From JAAYJM01 sp964498585 (lineage in GTDB: Bacteria > Bacteroidota > Ignavibacteria > Kapaibacteriales > UBA2268): a stretch of DNA of 6,575 nt. Numbering within the stretch: the first letter of the stretch is position 1; each line of letters begins with the position of its first letter. A program made the translations under genes and the position numbers. Of this stretch, positions 1-6,575 are shown piece by piece. The notes under the pieces were generated by a model that was not told where the DNA came from, did no database searches, and saw nothing but the letters and a program-made list of their open reading frames with translations. The stretch lies in contig CAZCHH010000100.1 of assembly GCA_964498585.1 (NCBI GenBank), positions 1 to 6,575 of the forward strand. The letters run 5' to 3'.

Positions 1-2906
1 TTCTTTAATAAAAACATATCATTAACACCTACATTAATCATTTTAGCGGTAGCAGGACATTTAGCACATGCCAAATAAAATACATCTTTATTAAATAAAT
101 CTAATTTTAGAAAATATTTTGCTTCAATGCTTGGTGCTTTTAATGTTATAAAAATTTCTACTTCTTCGCCCGGCTTTAAGGTTTTTGGAATTTGATACTG
201 AACCGGGCTTTCAAATTTTGTATCTTTAAACACGAAACCCTGCCAGTAATAACTTAATAATATTTTATGCTTTCCATTAGGATAAAAAGTATTATTCCCA
301 ACATTTTTAATAGTTATGGGGATACAAACTGTATCGTTTGCAGATAAATTTAATAATGACCAATCAATATTTCTGCGGGCAAAAATCTTTATATTTGGAG
401 TAATACTTGAAACATTTTCAACAAATTCATCATCAAGATTAATTTCTTTTTTACATAGATTTGAATCAATGAGCATAAATGAAATTAATTTTATTCCATT
501 CAGACGGTTATCTGTATCTTTAGTTAAATCACTGAAAAATTTAAAATGAAGAAGTTTTTGATATTCTTTTAACTTTAGGTTTAAGGTGTATTCCCAAACA
601 CCTTTGTTTATATTTTGATTAAAGTATTCCTGGTCGTTAAGCCATAAAATCAGATTATGCGGTTTTTCATCAGAAGAACCGATTACAATTTTTATACTTA
701 AAGTAGAATCACTTTCTTTATTAGGACAAATTAATTCGGCTTTACCATTTACCCAGTTTTCTTTAAAGAATCCTTTATTTGAAACACCACCGACAAATTC
801 TTTTGTTAAATCAAGGTTTCTGTAAGAGGGCATTTTTGTTTTTCTAATGCTGTCCTGCATTGGAGAAGGATTAAGCCAAAGGTAATCTTCACCACTTTGC
901 TCTATTCCAAGCAAAATTGCATCTTTCTTATAATTAATATATCTTGATGTAGAAACAAGATAATTAACTTCATCTTGCTTTAAATTTGAAGTTTTGTCAA
1001 ATCTGAATTTTCTTTCTGGAAGCAGGAAAAGATATTGTAAGCTATTTGCTGAAAAGCTGTTCCTAACTGCTCTGTCGTAATATATTGTTTCACTTGGATT
1101 TATATCATTCATTATATCAATTAACTGGGTGCGGTATTGCTTTTCTTCCTGATGATAAACGATTACGTATTGATATGTAAACAGGATTATTGCAATAAAA
1201 CCAAAAGAAAGAAACCAGGTGCCGAGCCATAATTTTTTTCTAATCAGATAAAGAAAAATGAAAGAGATTATTAGTGCTATAGCAGCATACAGTATTAAAT
1301 TAATATTTCCAAAAGGACCACGTAAAACAAAGAAACTAAGACAGCTTCTGAAATCAACTTCTATATCAATAATATTCCCATAGTTAAAAACCAAACTTGC
1401 AGTTATAATCACAAAAGTTATAATTGCTGCAGAAATAGAAATAAAATATCTTTTAAAGCTTGATTCAAATAAACTATAAGCTCCGAAGGCAATTATTGGA
1501 GCCATGAATGCTTCTATATATCTACCGTAGAAAAAGTGGTCTGCCCGATAATGGCTTAATGAAAATTCCGTTGTAGTTTTAGTTATAAAAAACAGGAAGA
1601 CCGCAGAAACCAAATAGAAAAAGAGTGCAGTATCTTCTGGCTTGTCTAATAATTTTTTAATGTAAAATGAAGTTGATTTCTTTGAAATATAGCCATCTTG
1701 ACTAATTGGAGTTTCTGTGGTTTCTAAGCCATTATTGATTAATCTGTAGAATAATATAGAAAAACCTATCAGGAATAAACCAAAAGTTGCAAATGCTGCG
1801 TAATAAAGCGTCCCAAATGAATTGATTACCCAGTATAAAATTCTAGTAAATACAATTCCAGCGGAATGAATGTTTGGAAATGTAAAGTAAACTAATAAGA
1901 ATGTAACCAAACAATAAATTGAAATAATTAGCAGTTGTTTAGTATTTATTTTTTTATTTACTTTGCTTATAATCAAGAAAATAAGATAAAGGGCTGGTAT
2001 AACAATAGCAGCAGTCCATGAGCCGAAAAGTAATCCACCGAAGAAACCAATATAAATAGCTCCGAGAGAAAAATAATCTTTTTTCGCAATGAAGAAAATT
2101 GTAAAGAACAAAACCATTATCATTAGCAGTGCTTCAATCACCTGAATCAAACTTGACATTATTTTATCGTCACGTTCAACCCGTTCTGTAATCATCAAAT
2201 TCAAGCTATCGCCAATTGAAATATTTAAATATGTAATTATAGCAAAAGAAATTAATAAAATTACAAATTGATATACGGGTATCTTTTTTAAATATAATAA
2301 ATATGCGACTATAAAAATCGTTGTAAATACAAGAGGCAAGAAGCGAATATGGACAATAGTTAAATATCCGCAGGTTAATGTAAAGAGTATTGTTGCAAAA
2401 AGCGATTTGTTCTTGACCCAGTAATAAAAAGTAAGAAGAGTAAAAACAAATAGAGCTGGCGTAATACTGTCAGTATAAGCCATATTTGATTGCAGCACAA
2501 ATGCTGGATAAAGCGATGTAAGTATTCCAATTAACATTGCTTGCTTATTGTTTGCCCCCAAAATATCTTTCACCAAATAAAAAATTCCTATATATAAAGT
2601 GCTGCCAAGTATTGCATTAAAAATTATTACAGAATTATAAAAATTTGTCGGTTCTTTGAAAAAAGCATACAGAGGAGAAATCAGCAAAGGATAACCGAAA
2701 CTACCAACTAAATCTGAAGCAGGTAGAAATATCATTTCCATTAAACCAGATAAAAACTGGGCATAGAATAAATAAATATATTCATCGGGCCATACCACCG
2801 GAACTTTCATCGGCAAGCCCATAATTATTCTGGCAAAAGCAAACAGTAGAAAGGGTATTAATACTGCAAAAAAATTATTATCCCAAAAGGATTTTTGTGT
2901 TTTCAT
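1..2906 (-). CDS. GT39/ArnT/PMT-like polytopic membrane glycosyltransferase with large C-terminal extracytoplasmic region (3' end outside window)
   Basis: I read this frame codon by codon from the ATG at 2906-2904 to the left edge: 968 codons with no stop, so the true C-terminus lies outside. Residues 1 to about 580 are a many-pass membrane domain. The first loop carries WPDE (residues 39-42), an acidic pair placed like the catalytic/metal-binding acidic residues of GT-C enzymes of the GT39/GT83 (PMT, ArnT) type. A later loop carries HYRADHFFYGRY (about 452-463), a basic segment before the last helices, as expected for lipid-phosphate donor binding. From about 585 the chain is soluble and beta-rich, presumably periplasmic. 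One sandwich-like module starts around W718 (WVNGKAEL). A second spans about 857-950, with the pattern IPITIKNVGN, LSYYWQG, LKPGEEVEI and FLKLDLFNK of Ig-like/CARDB-type repeats. The family predicts sugar transfer from a polyprenyl-phosphate carrier to an extracytoplasmic acceptor; donor and acceptor are unknown. The start overlaps the flippase stop as ATGA, and the first in-frame stop upstream is at 2931-2933, so this is the first possible ATG. A purine-rich GAAAAAG lies just upstream. Confidence 0.85.
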   Translation of the reverse strand, partial: MKTQKSFWDNNFFAVLIPFLLFAFARIIMGLPMKVPVVWPDEYIYLFYAQFLSGLMEMIFLPASDLVGSFGYPLLISPLYAFFKEPTNFYNSVIIFNAILGSTLYIGIFYLVKDILGANNKQAMLIGILTSLYPAFVLQSNMAYTDSITPALFVFTLLTFYYWVKNKSLFATILFTLTCGYLTIVHIRFLPLVFTTIFIVAYLLYLKKIPVYQFVILLISFAIITYLNISIGDSLNLMITERVERDDKIMSSLIQVIEALLMIMVLFFTIFFIAKKDYFSLGAIYIGFFGGLLFGSWTAAIVIPALYLIFLIISKVNKKINTKQLLIISIYCLVTFLLVYFTFPNIHSAGIVFTRILYWVINSFGTLYYAAFATFGLFLIGFSILFYRLINNGLETTETPISQDGYISKKSTSFYIKKLLDKPEDTALFFYLVSAVFLFFITKTTTEFSLSHYRADHFFYGRYIEAFMAPIIAFGAYSLFESSFKRYFISISAAIITFVIITASLVFNYGNIIDIEVDFRSCLSFFVLRGPFGNINLILYAAIALIISFIFLYLIRKKLWLGTWFLSFGFIAIILFTYQYVIVYHQEEKQYRTQLIDIMNDINPSETIYYDRAVRNSFSANSLQYLFLLPERKFRFDKTSNLKQDEVNYLVSTSRYINYKKDAILLGIEQSGEDYLWLNPSPMQDSIRKTKMPSYRNLDLTKEFVGGVSNKGFFKENWVNGKAELICPNKESDSTLSIKIVIGSSDEKPHNLILWLNDQEYFNQNINKGVWEYTLNLKLKEYQKLLHFKFFSDLTKDTDNRLNGIKLISFMLIDSNLCKKEINLDDEFVENVSSITPNIKIFARRNIDWSLLNLSANDTVCIPITIKNVGNNTFYPNGKHKILLSYYWQGFVFKDTKFESPVQYQIPKTLKPGEEVEIFITLKAPSIEAKYFLKLDLFNKDVFYLACAKCPATAKMINVGVNDMFLLK

Positions 2907-4369
2907 TTCTTTTTCAATGTTTTTATGAAATCAGTTACTGCTTTCTTTTCATCATAAGAAAACAAGCTAACAAATACTAAGAACAAAAATAATACTAATA
3001 GCACTATTTTTATAAATATAAAAATAACTAAATTAAATTTGATAAACAAAAGAGAAATCAAGTAAAATATTATTCCAATTATTGAGATTATGAAAATACT
3101 TGCAAAATCTACTGAAATTCCATAATGCTTTTTTGAGTAAAATGAAGTTGTAATCAATATAAAAACTAATGCTAATACAAGATTTGCTGATGCAGCATAT
3201 AATCCAAATTCTGGTATGAAAATTAAATTTAATATTATATTTAAAAGCAAACCTAAAATATTTATATAGGAAATAATATAAGTTTTTTTCGCAAGTTCAA
3301 TTCCTTTATTTAAAATAAAAACCAAGCCGTAGAATAAATATGCGAAACCGATGATTGGAATAAGTGGAATAGCTTCCCAAAATTCCTGCTTTTGTGCCAT
3401 CAGTTCTATTACTTCTTTGGAAAAAAGCGACAAGCCAAGCCAAATAAAAGTGCCAGCAAAGAAAATGTATTTTGAACTCTTTTTTATAAAAGCTATTAAA
3501 GCTTCTTTGTTTTTTTCCATTTCAAAAATTATTGGCTCAATTATGCTGCTCAATGGTAAAGCAAAAAAAACTGCTATTAACCAACCGAAGCTATATCCAA
3601 ATGAATAAATTCCAACTTGAGAAATATCAAAATAAAATTTAATTAAATATTGGTCAACGCTTCGAAGAAGAAAAAAACTAAGTGCTGAAATAACTAATGG
3701 GTATCCATATTTTAAAAGCGATTTTAAAAGTTTGAAATCAAATTTAAATTCAATGCTAATTTTTAATTCTTTTGAAAGAAAAACGATTGGGTAAATGGTT
3801 GTAAATAATGTTCCGAATACAATTGCCATTATACCTTTGTCAAAATAAATCAAAAGTACAAGAATTAGAATTGTAGTAATTAATACATTTGAAAGCAGCA
3901 TTGCAACAAAGAGTTTTACTTTCTTTTTTATTTTCAGTAAATCCTGAACTATGTTTTCGAGTGGCTGTAAAAAAATGATGACTGAATATATTTGAATAAT
4001 TATATTATACTTATTTGAATCCAAAAGCATTTCTGCAAAGCTATTGCTAAATAAAAAAAACAAAACTGCAATAAGCCCTGATTGGAATAATGCAAAAACT
4101 ATGGAATTAAATAAAAGTGGTTTTCTTTTTGATTCGTATTCCGGAGAGTAATAAAAGCGAACAAAAGCAGTTGCAGTAGGAATTTTTGTAATGTTTAATA
4201 TTATACCCGCTGTTATTGTAATTAAGCCGATTACTCCATAATCAGCAGTAGAAAGATATGTAGTATAAACTGGAATAAGAAAGAAATAAATCATATTTTG
4301 AATTAGGGAGGCAATGGAATACAAGCCGCCACCTTTAAAAACTTCAATAATTTTTGATTTTATTTGCAT
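2903..4369 (-). CDS. Polysaccharide/oligosaccharide flippase (Wzx-like, MOP superfamily)
   Basis: This 488-residue protein is almost entirely hydrophobic, with about 14 predictable membrane helices (for example near 16-36, 84-108, 155-175, 178-198, 255-275, 299-318, 366-384, 390-409, 423-442 and 447-470). Length and helix number fit Wzx/RfbX-type polysaccharide transporters. Family-like stretches are the N-terminal KGGGLYSIASLIQN with PVYTTYLSTADYGVIGL (33-49), the mid-protein YGYPLVISALSFFLLRSVDQ (221-240) followed by QVGIYSFGY (251-259), and the late NIILNLIFIPEFGLYAA (377-393). Such proteins flip undecaprenyl-linked sugars across the inner membrane for O-antigen, capsule or exopolysaccharide; the actual substrate cannot be told. 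The chain ends in a Lys-rich cytoplasmic tail (IKTLKKK). The start is the only reasonable ATG, because an in-frame stop sits 16 bases upstream (4385-4387). No Shine-Dalgarno is visible; the upstream region is a 7-base repeat array. The stop codon overlaps the start of the downstream glycosyltransferase by four bases, so the two are probably made together. Base composition is strikingly AT-rich even beside its neighbours. Confidence 0.92.
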   Translation of the reverse strand: MQIKSKIIEVFKGGGLYSIASLIQNMIYFFLIPVYTTYLSTADYGVIGLITITAGIILNITKIPTATAFVRFYYSPEYESKRKPLLFNSIVFALFQSGLIAVLFFLFSNSFAEMLLDSNKYNIIIQIYSVIIFLQPLENIVQDLLKIKKKVKLFVAMLLSNVLITTILILVLLIYFDKGIMAIVFGTLFTTIYPIVFLSKELKISIEFKFDFKLLKSLLKYGYPLVISALSFFLLRSVDQYLIKFYFDISQVGIYSFGYSFGWLIAVFFALPLSSIIEPIIFEMEKNKEALIAFIKKSSKYIFFAGTFIWLGLSLFSKEVIELMAQKQEFWEAIPLIPIIGFAYLFYGLVFILNKGIELAKKTYIISYINILGLLLNIILNLIFIPEFGLYAASANLVLALVFILITTSFYSKKHYGISVDFASIFIISIIGIIFYLISLLFIKFNLVIFIFIKIVLLVLFLFLVFVSLFSYDEKKAVTDFIKTLKKK

Positions 4370-4373
4370 TTTG

Positions 4374-4450
4374 TAGTTTATGGTTTATGGTTTATGGTTA
4401 ATGGTTTATAGTTTATGGTTTTCGGTTTATGGTCATTAGTTATTAGTATT
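4374..4450. repeat. Tandem 7-base repeat array (TGGTTTA on plus, TAAACCA on coding strand)
   Basis: Eleven consecutive 7-base units fit without a gap. Three are exact TGGTTTA (4381, 4388, 4402). Five differ by one base (4374, 4395, 4409, 4416, 4423). The last three (4430, 4437, 4444) are decayed, with three differences each. The array ends four bases from the flippase start codon, so it fills the ribosome-binding region and proximal leader of that gene. Change in copy number by slippage is plausible from the structure but is an inference, and some degeneracy argues against very recent expansion. Confidence 0.9.
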
Positions 4451-4455
4451 TTTAT

Positions 4456-4495
4456 CAATAACCCAATAACCAAATAACCTAATAACCCAATAACT
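4456..4495. repeat. Tandem 8-base repeat array (CAATAACC on plus, GGTTATTG on coding strand)
   Basis: Five contiguous 8-base units are present: two exact CAATAACC (4456, 4464) and three with one change each (AAATAACC at 4472, TAATAACC at 4480, CAATAACT at 4488). They then decay into AT-only sequence. This array is a different period from the neighbouring 7-base one and has opposite polarity: on the coding strand it carries GGTT, while the 7-base array carries AACC. The two arrays could therefore pair imperfectly in a transcript or in single-stranded DNA. One exact 8-base complement is GTTATTAG at 4439-4446 with CTAATAAC at 4479-4486. Confidence 0.85.
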
Positions 4496-4497
4496 CA

Positions 4498-4517
4498 ATT
4501 AATAATTAATTATTAAT
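4498..4517. repeat. AT-only 20-base perfect palindrome downstream of the FAH gene
   Basis: The 20 bases are self-complementary, centred between 4507 and 4508, and made only of A and T. They start 10 bases past the FAH-family stop codon and lie inside a longer run of TTAAT/AATTA units (4496-4529) that runs into the stop codon itself. There is no G or C and no following T-tract specific to one strand, so it is not a convincing intrinsic terminator. The whole 4370-4526 gap shows no recognisable promoter: I looked for a sigma-70 pair and for the Bacteroidota TAnnTTTG element and found neither in good form. Confidence 0.6.
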
Positions 4518-4526
4518 AATTAATAA

Positions 4527-5186
4527 TTACACCGCTTCTATATCTAAATCGACATATCCTTTTAATTCCGCGTGAAGTTTGTCGCCGCTATGAATTGGTC
4601 CGACTCCACTTGGAGTTCCAGTGAAAATGCAATCTCCGGGCTGAAGTGAAAAAATTCCAGATAAAATTTCAATTAATTTATTTACTGGAGTGATAAAATC
4701 ATCGGTTTTAGCGCGCTGCTTAACTTCGTTGTTAATTTTCAGTTCAATTTCAAATATTGGATAATTTTCTTCAAACTGATTAAAAGGAACAACTTTAGAA
4801 ATTGGGGCAGAATCTGCAAAACCTTTAGCTATTGCCCAGGGCAAGCCCTCATTCTTTGCTTTTAATTGCAAATCACGTAAAGTAATGTCCAAACCGACAG
4901 CGTAGCCGGCTATGTAATTATGGGCATCTTCTTCTTTTACGTTAAGACATTCTTTTCCAATAACGACAACAAGTTCACATTCATAATGAACATTATTTGA
5001 ATAATTTGGTATCTTAAAAACACTTCCGCTCGGAATATAAGCAGAAGGAGGTTTGATAAATAAAATCGGTATTGAATATTCCTGACCACCCATTTCTTTA
5101 GCATGAGCGGCATAGTTTTGTCCTACGCCATACATTGCACCAATTGGCATTTGCATTCCATTTGTAAATTCTAGTTGATTTAGCAT
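4527..5186 (-). CDS. Fumarylacetoacetate hydrolase (FAH) family protein, acylpyruvate hydrolase/isomerase type
   Basis: At 219 residues this matches the short, single-domain FAH proteins (FAHD1/YcgM type). These cleave or isomerise acylpyruvates, decarboxylate oxaloacetate or act in catechol meta-cleavage routes, in the cytoplasm with Mg2+ or Mn2+. The expected sites are visible: GQNYAAHAKEM with H28 and E31 (catalytic dyad in FAHD1), FIKPPSAY (43-50), the metal ligands E69 and E71 in HYECELVVVIG, D100 in VGLDIT, the lysine K121 in AIAKGFADSAP, and the closing loop FTGTPSGVGP (188-197). Nothing essential appears missing. Substrate specificity cannot be read from the sequence; acylpyruvase or oxaloacetate decarboxylase are both possible. 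The start ATG lies three bases after the PBP stop, and a GAG in the end of the PBP gene sits seven bases before it as a possible ribosome-binding site, so translation is probably coupled. It has no obvious functional link with the cell-wall and glycan genes around it. Confidence 0.93.
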   Translation of the reverse strand: MLNQLEFTNGMQMPIGAMYGVGQNYAAHAKEMGGQEYSIPILFIKPPSAYIPSGSVFKIPNYSNNVHYECELVVVIGKECLNVKEEDAHNYIAGYAVGLDITLRDLQLKAKNEGLPWAIAKGFADSAPISKVVPFNQFEENYPIFEIELKINNEVKQRAKTDDFITPVNKLIEILSGIFSLQPGDCIFTGTPSGVGPIHSGDKLHAELKGYVDLDIEAV

Positions 5187-5189
5187 AAT

Positions 5190-6575
5190 CTATCTCGGTA
5201 ATTTTGGAAATTTATAATCTTTCTTTTCTTTTTCTTCAATCAGACTATTTTCATCAAGCAGCTGATTTTCAGTATTTCCTTCAAAAGTAGCAACGGTTGT
5301 ATCTCTATATTCATAAGGGAATTTTCTTTGCTTGTAAGGAAGTTTTTCATCAGCATAAATCTTTTTCATTAGCAATCCCCAAAGAGGAGCTGCAGCAACT
5401 GAAGCGTAACCATACCCACCAGTGAAAGTAATACGTCTGTCGTCGAAGCCGACCCAGGTCCCTGCAACAAGCTGAGGAGTGTAACCAATGAACCAGGCAT
5501 CTGCATAATCGTTTGTGGTTCCGGTTTTCCCTGCTGCTTCCAAATTGGTTAGCATTGATTTGATTTTCCAAGCTGTTCCCTGCTCAATTACCTGCCTTAA
5601 CATATAGGTCATATTGCGAACAATATCTTGTTTCAACACACTTTTAACGCTGTATTTTTTATTTTCATATAAAACATTGCCGTAGTTGTCTTCAACTTTT
5701 GTTATAGCAAAAGGTTCAGTATAAATGCCATCGTTAGCAAAAGGAATGAAAGCAGCGGTCATTTCGAGTGGAGTAACCTCGCCACCTCCACCAAGAGAAA
5801 GAGAAGGAACTGAATAAAGTTTTGACTTAATACCAAGTTCTTTGGCAAGAGCAACAACTTTAGCTGGAGTAGTAACTTCAGTAATCAAACGAGCTGAAGC
5901 AGTGTTTATAGAAAGTGCCAATGCCTGAGTAAGAGATTTCATTTCTCCTTCTGCACAGTCGTGTGTTCCGCTCGGAGACCAAACTTCACCGGAAGGTAGA
6001 GTGTAAGTAAAGGGTCCGCAACCAACTGAACTTTCAGGCGACATTCCTTCTTGAAGGGCAGACGCATATACCAATGGTTTAAAAGTAGAGCCGGGCTGAC
6101 GCTTGATTTGTGTTATATGGTTAAGAGAATATTTAGCATCGCGGTTTTCTTTCATAAATTTGGGTGAAGCACCTACCATTGCGAGTATTGCTCCGGTTCG
6201 CGGTTCTATGACAACAAGCCCAACTTGAACAGTTGTTGACGCATTCTTTATGGAATCTATAAATTCTTTGTTTTTTTTATATTTATTTTCAATTATCTTT
6301 CTTTCTGACTCATTAGCACTTTGATATTCAGGAATTTGCTTAATAGCACGTGTTAACAAGCTGTTTAATAAATCCTTATTGCTTCTCCAAGACCATTGGC
6401 GCTGAAAAGTAGCTTGAAATTCCTTAAAATGCTCTTCCACGGCTTCCTGTGCATATTTTTGAATTGAAGAATTTAAGGTAGTATGAATAACAAGGCCATC
6501 GCGATATAAATCATACATTTTAAAGTCTTCATCTTTGCTCAATTTCTGTCTTATCATCTCAACAAAATGAGGTGC
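5190..6575 (-). CDS. Class A penicillin-binding protein (PBP1A type), C-terminal part with complete transpeptidase domain (5' end outside window)
   Basis: The frame is open to the right edge and begins APHFVEMIRQKL, a typical internal PBP1A segment linking the transglycosylase and transpeptidase domains. The ATG at 6557 is therefore internal, and the membrane anchor and glycosyltransferase domain are beyond the window. Numbering from the first visible residue (461 in all), DLYRDGLVIHTTL opens the linker, followed by RQWSW (59-63) and a Lys/Glu-rich helical stretch. The transpeptidase motifs are all present: STFK with nucleophile S163 (codon 6089-6087), SIN (223-225) and KTGT (350-353), followed by DAWFIGYTPQLVAGTWVGFDD. 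The enzyme polymerises and cross-links peptidoglycan on the outer face of the inner membrane and is a beta-lactam target. After the domain there is a short charged tail rich in Glu and Lys, ending FPKLPR, without extra PASTA or OB domains. It is followed three bases later by the FAH-family gene. Confidence 0.95.
   Translation of the reverse strand, partial: APHFVEMIRQKLSKDEDFKMYDLYRDGLVIHTTLNSSIQKYAQEAVEEHFKEFQATFQRQWSWRSNKDLLNSLLTRAIKQIPEYQSANESERKIIENKYKKNKEFIDSIKNASTTVQVGLVVIEPRTGAILAMVGASPKFMKENRDAKYSLNHITQIKRQPGSTFKPLVYASALQEGMSPESSVGCGPFTYTLPSGEVWSPSGTHDCAEGEMKSLTQALALSINTASARLITEVTTPAKVVALAKELGIKSKLYSVPSLSLGGGGEVTPLEMTAAFIPFANDGIYTEPFAITKVEDNYGNVLYENKKYSVKSVLKQDIVRNMTYMLRQVIEQGTAWKIKSMLTNLEAAGKTGTTNDYADAWFIGYTPQLVAGTWVGFDDRRITFTGGYGYASVAAAPLWGLLMKKIYADEKLPYKQRKFPYEYRDTTVATFEGNTENQLLDENSLIEEKEKKDYKFPKLPR

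Noticed and set aside
316..549. Open frame of 77 codons on the plus strand
   Set aside because: It lies antisense inside the long glycosyltransferase frame, shows no domain-like pattern, and the minus-strand frame there continues as a coherent protein.
3351..3608. Open frame of 85 codons on the plus strand
   Set aside because: It is antisense to the flippase membrane helices and is a shadow of that gene's codon pattern.
4374..4495. CRISPR-like or telomere-like array
   Set aside because: The units are 7-8 bases with no spacers, so it is not CRISPR. The resemblance of TAAACCA to eukaryotic telomere repeats is superficial, because the array is short, internal and degenerate between bacterial genes.
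4496..4526. Intrinsic terminator after the FAH-family gene
   Set aside because: The palindrome has no G-C pairs, so its RNA hairpin would be very weak, and no distinct U-tract follows on the coding strand.
5350..5571. Open frame of 73 codons on the minus strand
   Set aside because: It is out of frame within the PBP transpeptidase domain around the KTGT motif, and its composition (Cys/Trp/Arg-rich) is typical of a shadow frame.
6555..6557. ATG as the start of the PBP gene
   Set aside because: The frame is open to the window edge, and the residues before it (APHFVE) match the internal PBP1A linker, so the gene begins outside the window.

Overview
The window is an AT-rich bacterial segment in which every supportable gene lies on the minus strand, so the genes read from right to left. 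The style of the proteins suggests the Bacteroidota/Ignavibacteriota/Chlorobiota group. The signs are a class A PBP with an RQWSW linker before its transpeptidase domain, a Lys/Ile/Asn-rich proteome and weak or absent Shine-Dalgarno sequences. This placement is an inference from sequence style, not a database match.

In transcription order, the right edge (6575-5190) holds the C-terminal 461 residues of a class A penicillin-binding protein, with a complete transpeptidase domain. Three bases after its stop codon comes a fumarylacetoacetate hydrolase (FAH)-family enzyme (5186-4527) with its metal and catalytic residues intact. A 157-base gap (4526-4370) follows. It holds an AT-only palindrome, an array of about five 8-base units and an array of 8 clear plus 3 decayed 7-base units. 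The 7-base array ends four bases before the next start codon. Next is a 488-residue polysaccharide (Wzx/MOP-type) flippase (4369-2903). It overlaps by four bases (ATGA) a very long polytopic glycosyltransferase of the GT39/ArnT/PMT type (2906 to beyond position 1). That gene has 968 uninterrupted codons in the window and its 3' end lies outside.

The flippase and glycosyltransferase form a translationally coupled pair. A reasonable reading is that the flippase moves a lipid-linked sugar or oligosaccharide to the outer face of the inner membrane, and the glycosyltransferase uses such a lipid-linked donor there. The upstream PBP makes and cross-links peptidoglycan in the same compartment, so most of the window concerns the cell envelope. 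The FAH-family enzyme is the metabolic outlier.

No tRNA, rRNA, CRISPR array, insertion sequence or transposase is visible. The least ordinary elements are the double repeat array in front of the flippase and the large extracytoplasmic C-terminal part of the glycosyltransferase. No clearly new biological system can be demonstrated from the window alone.
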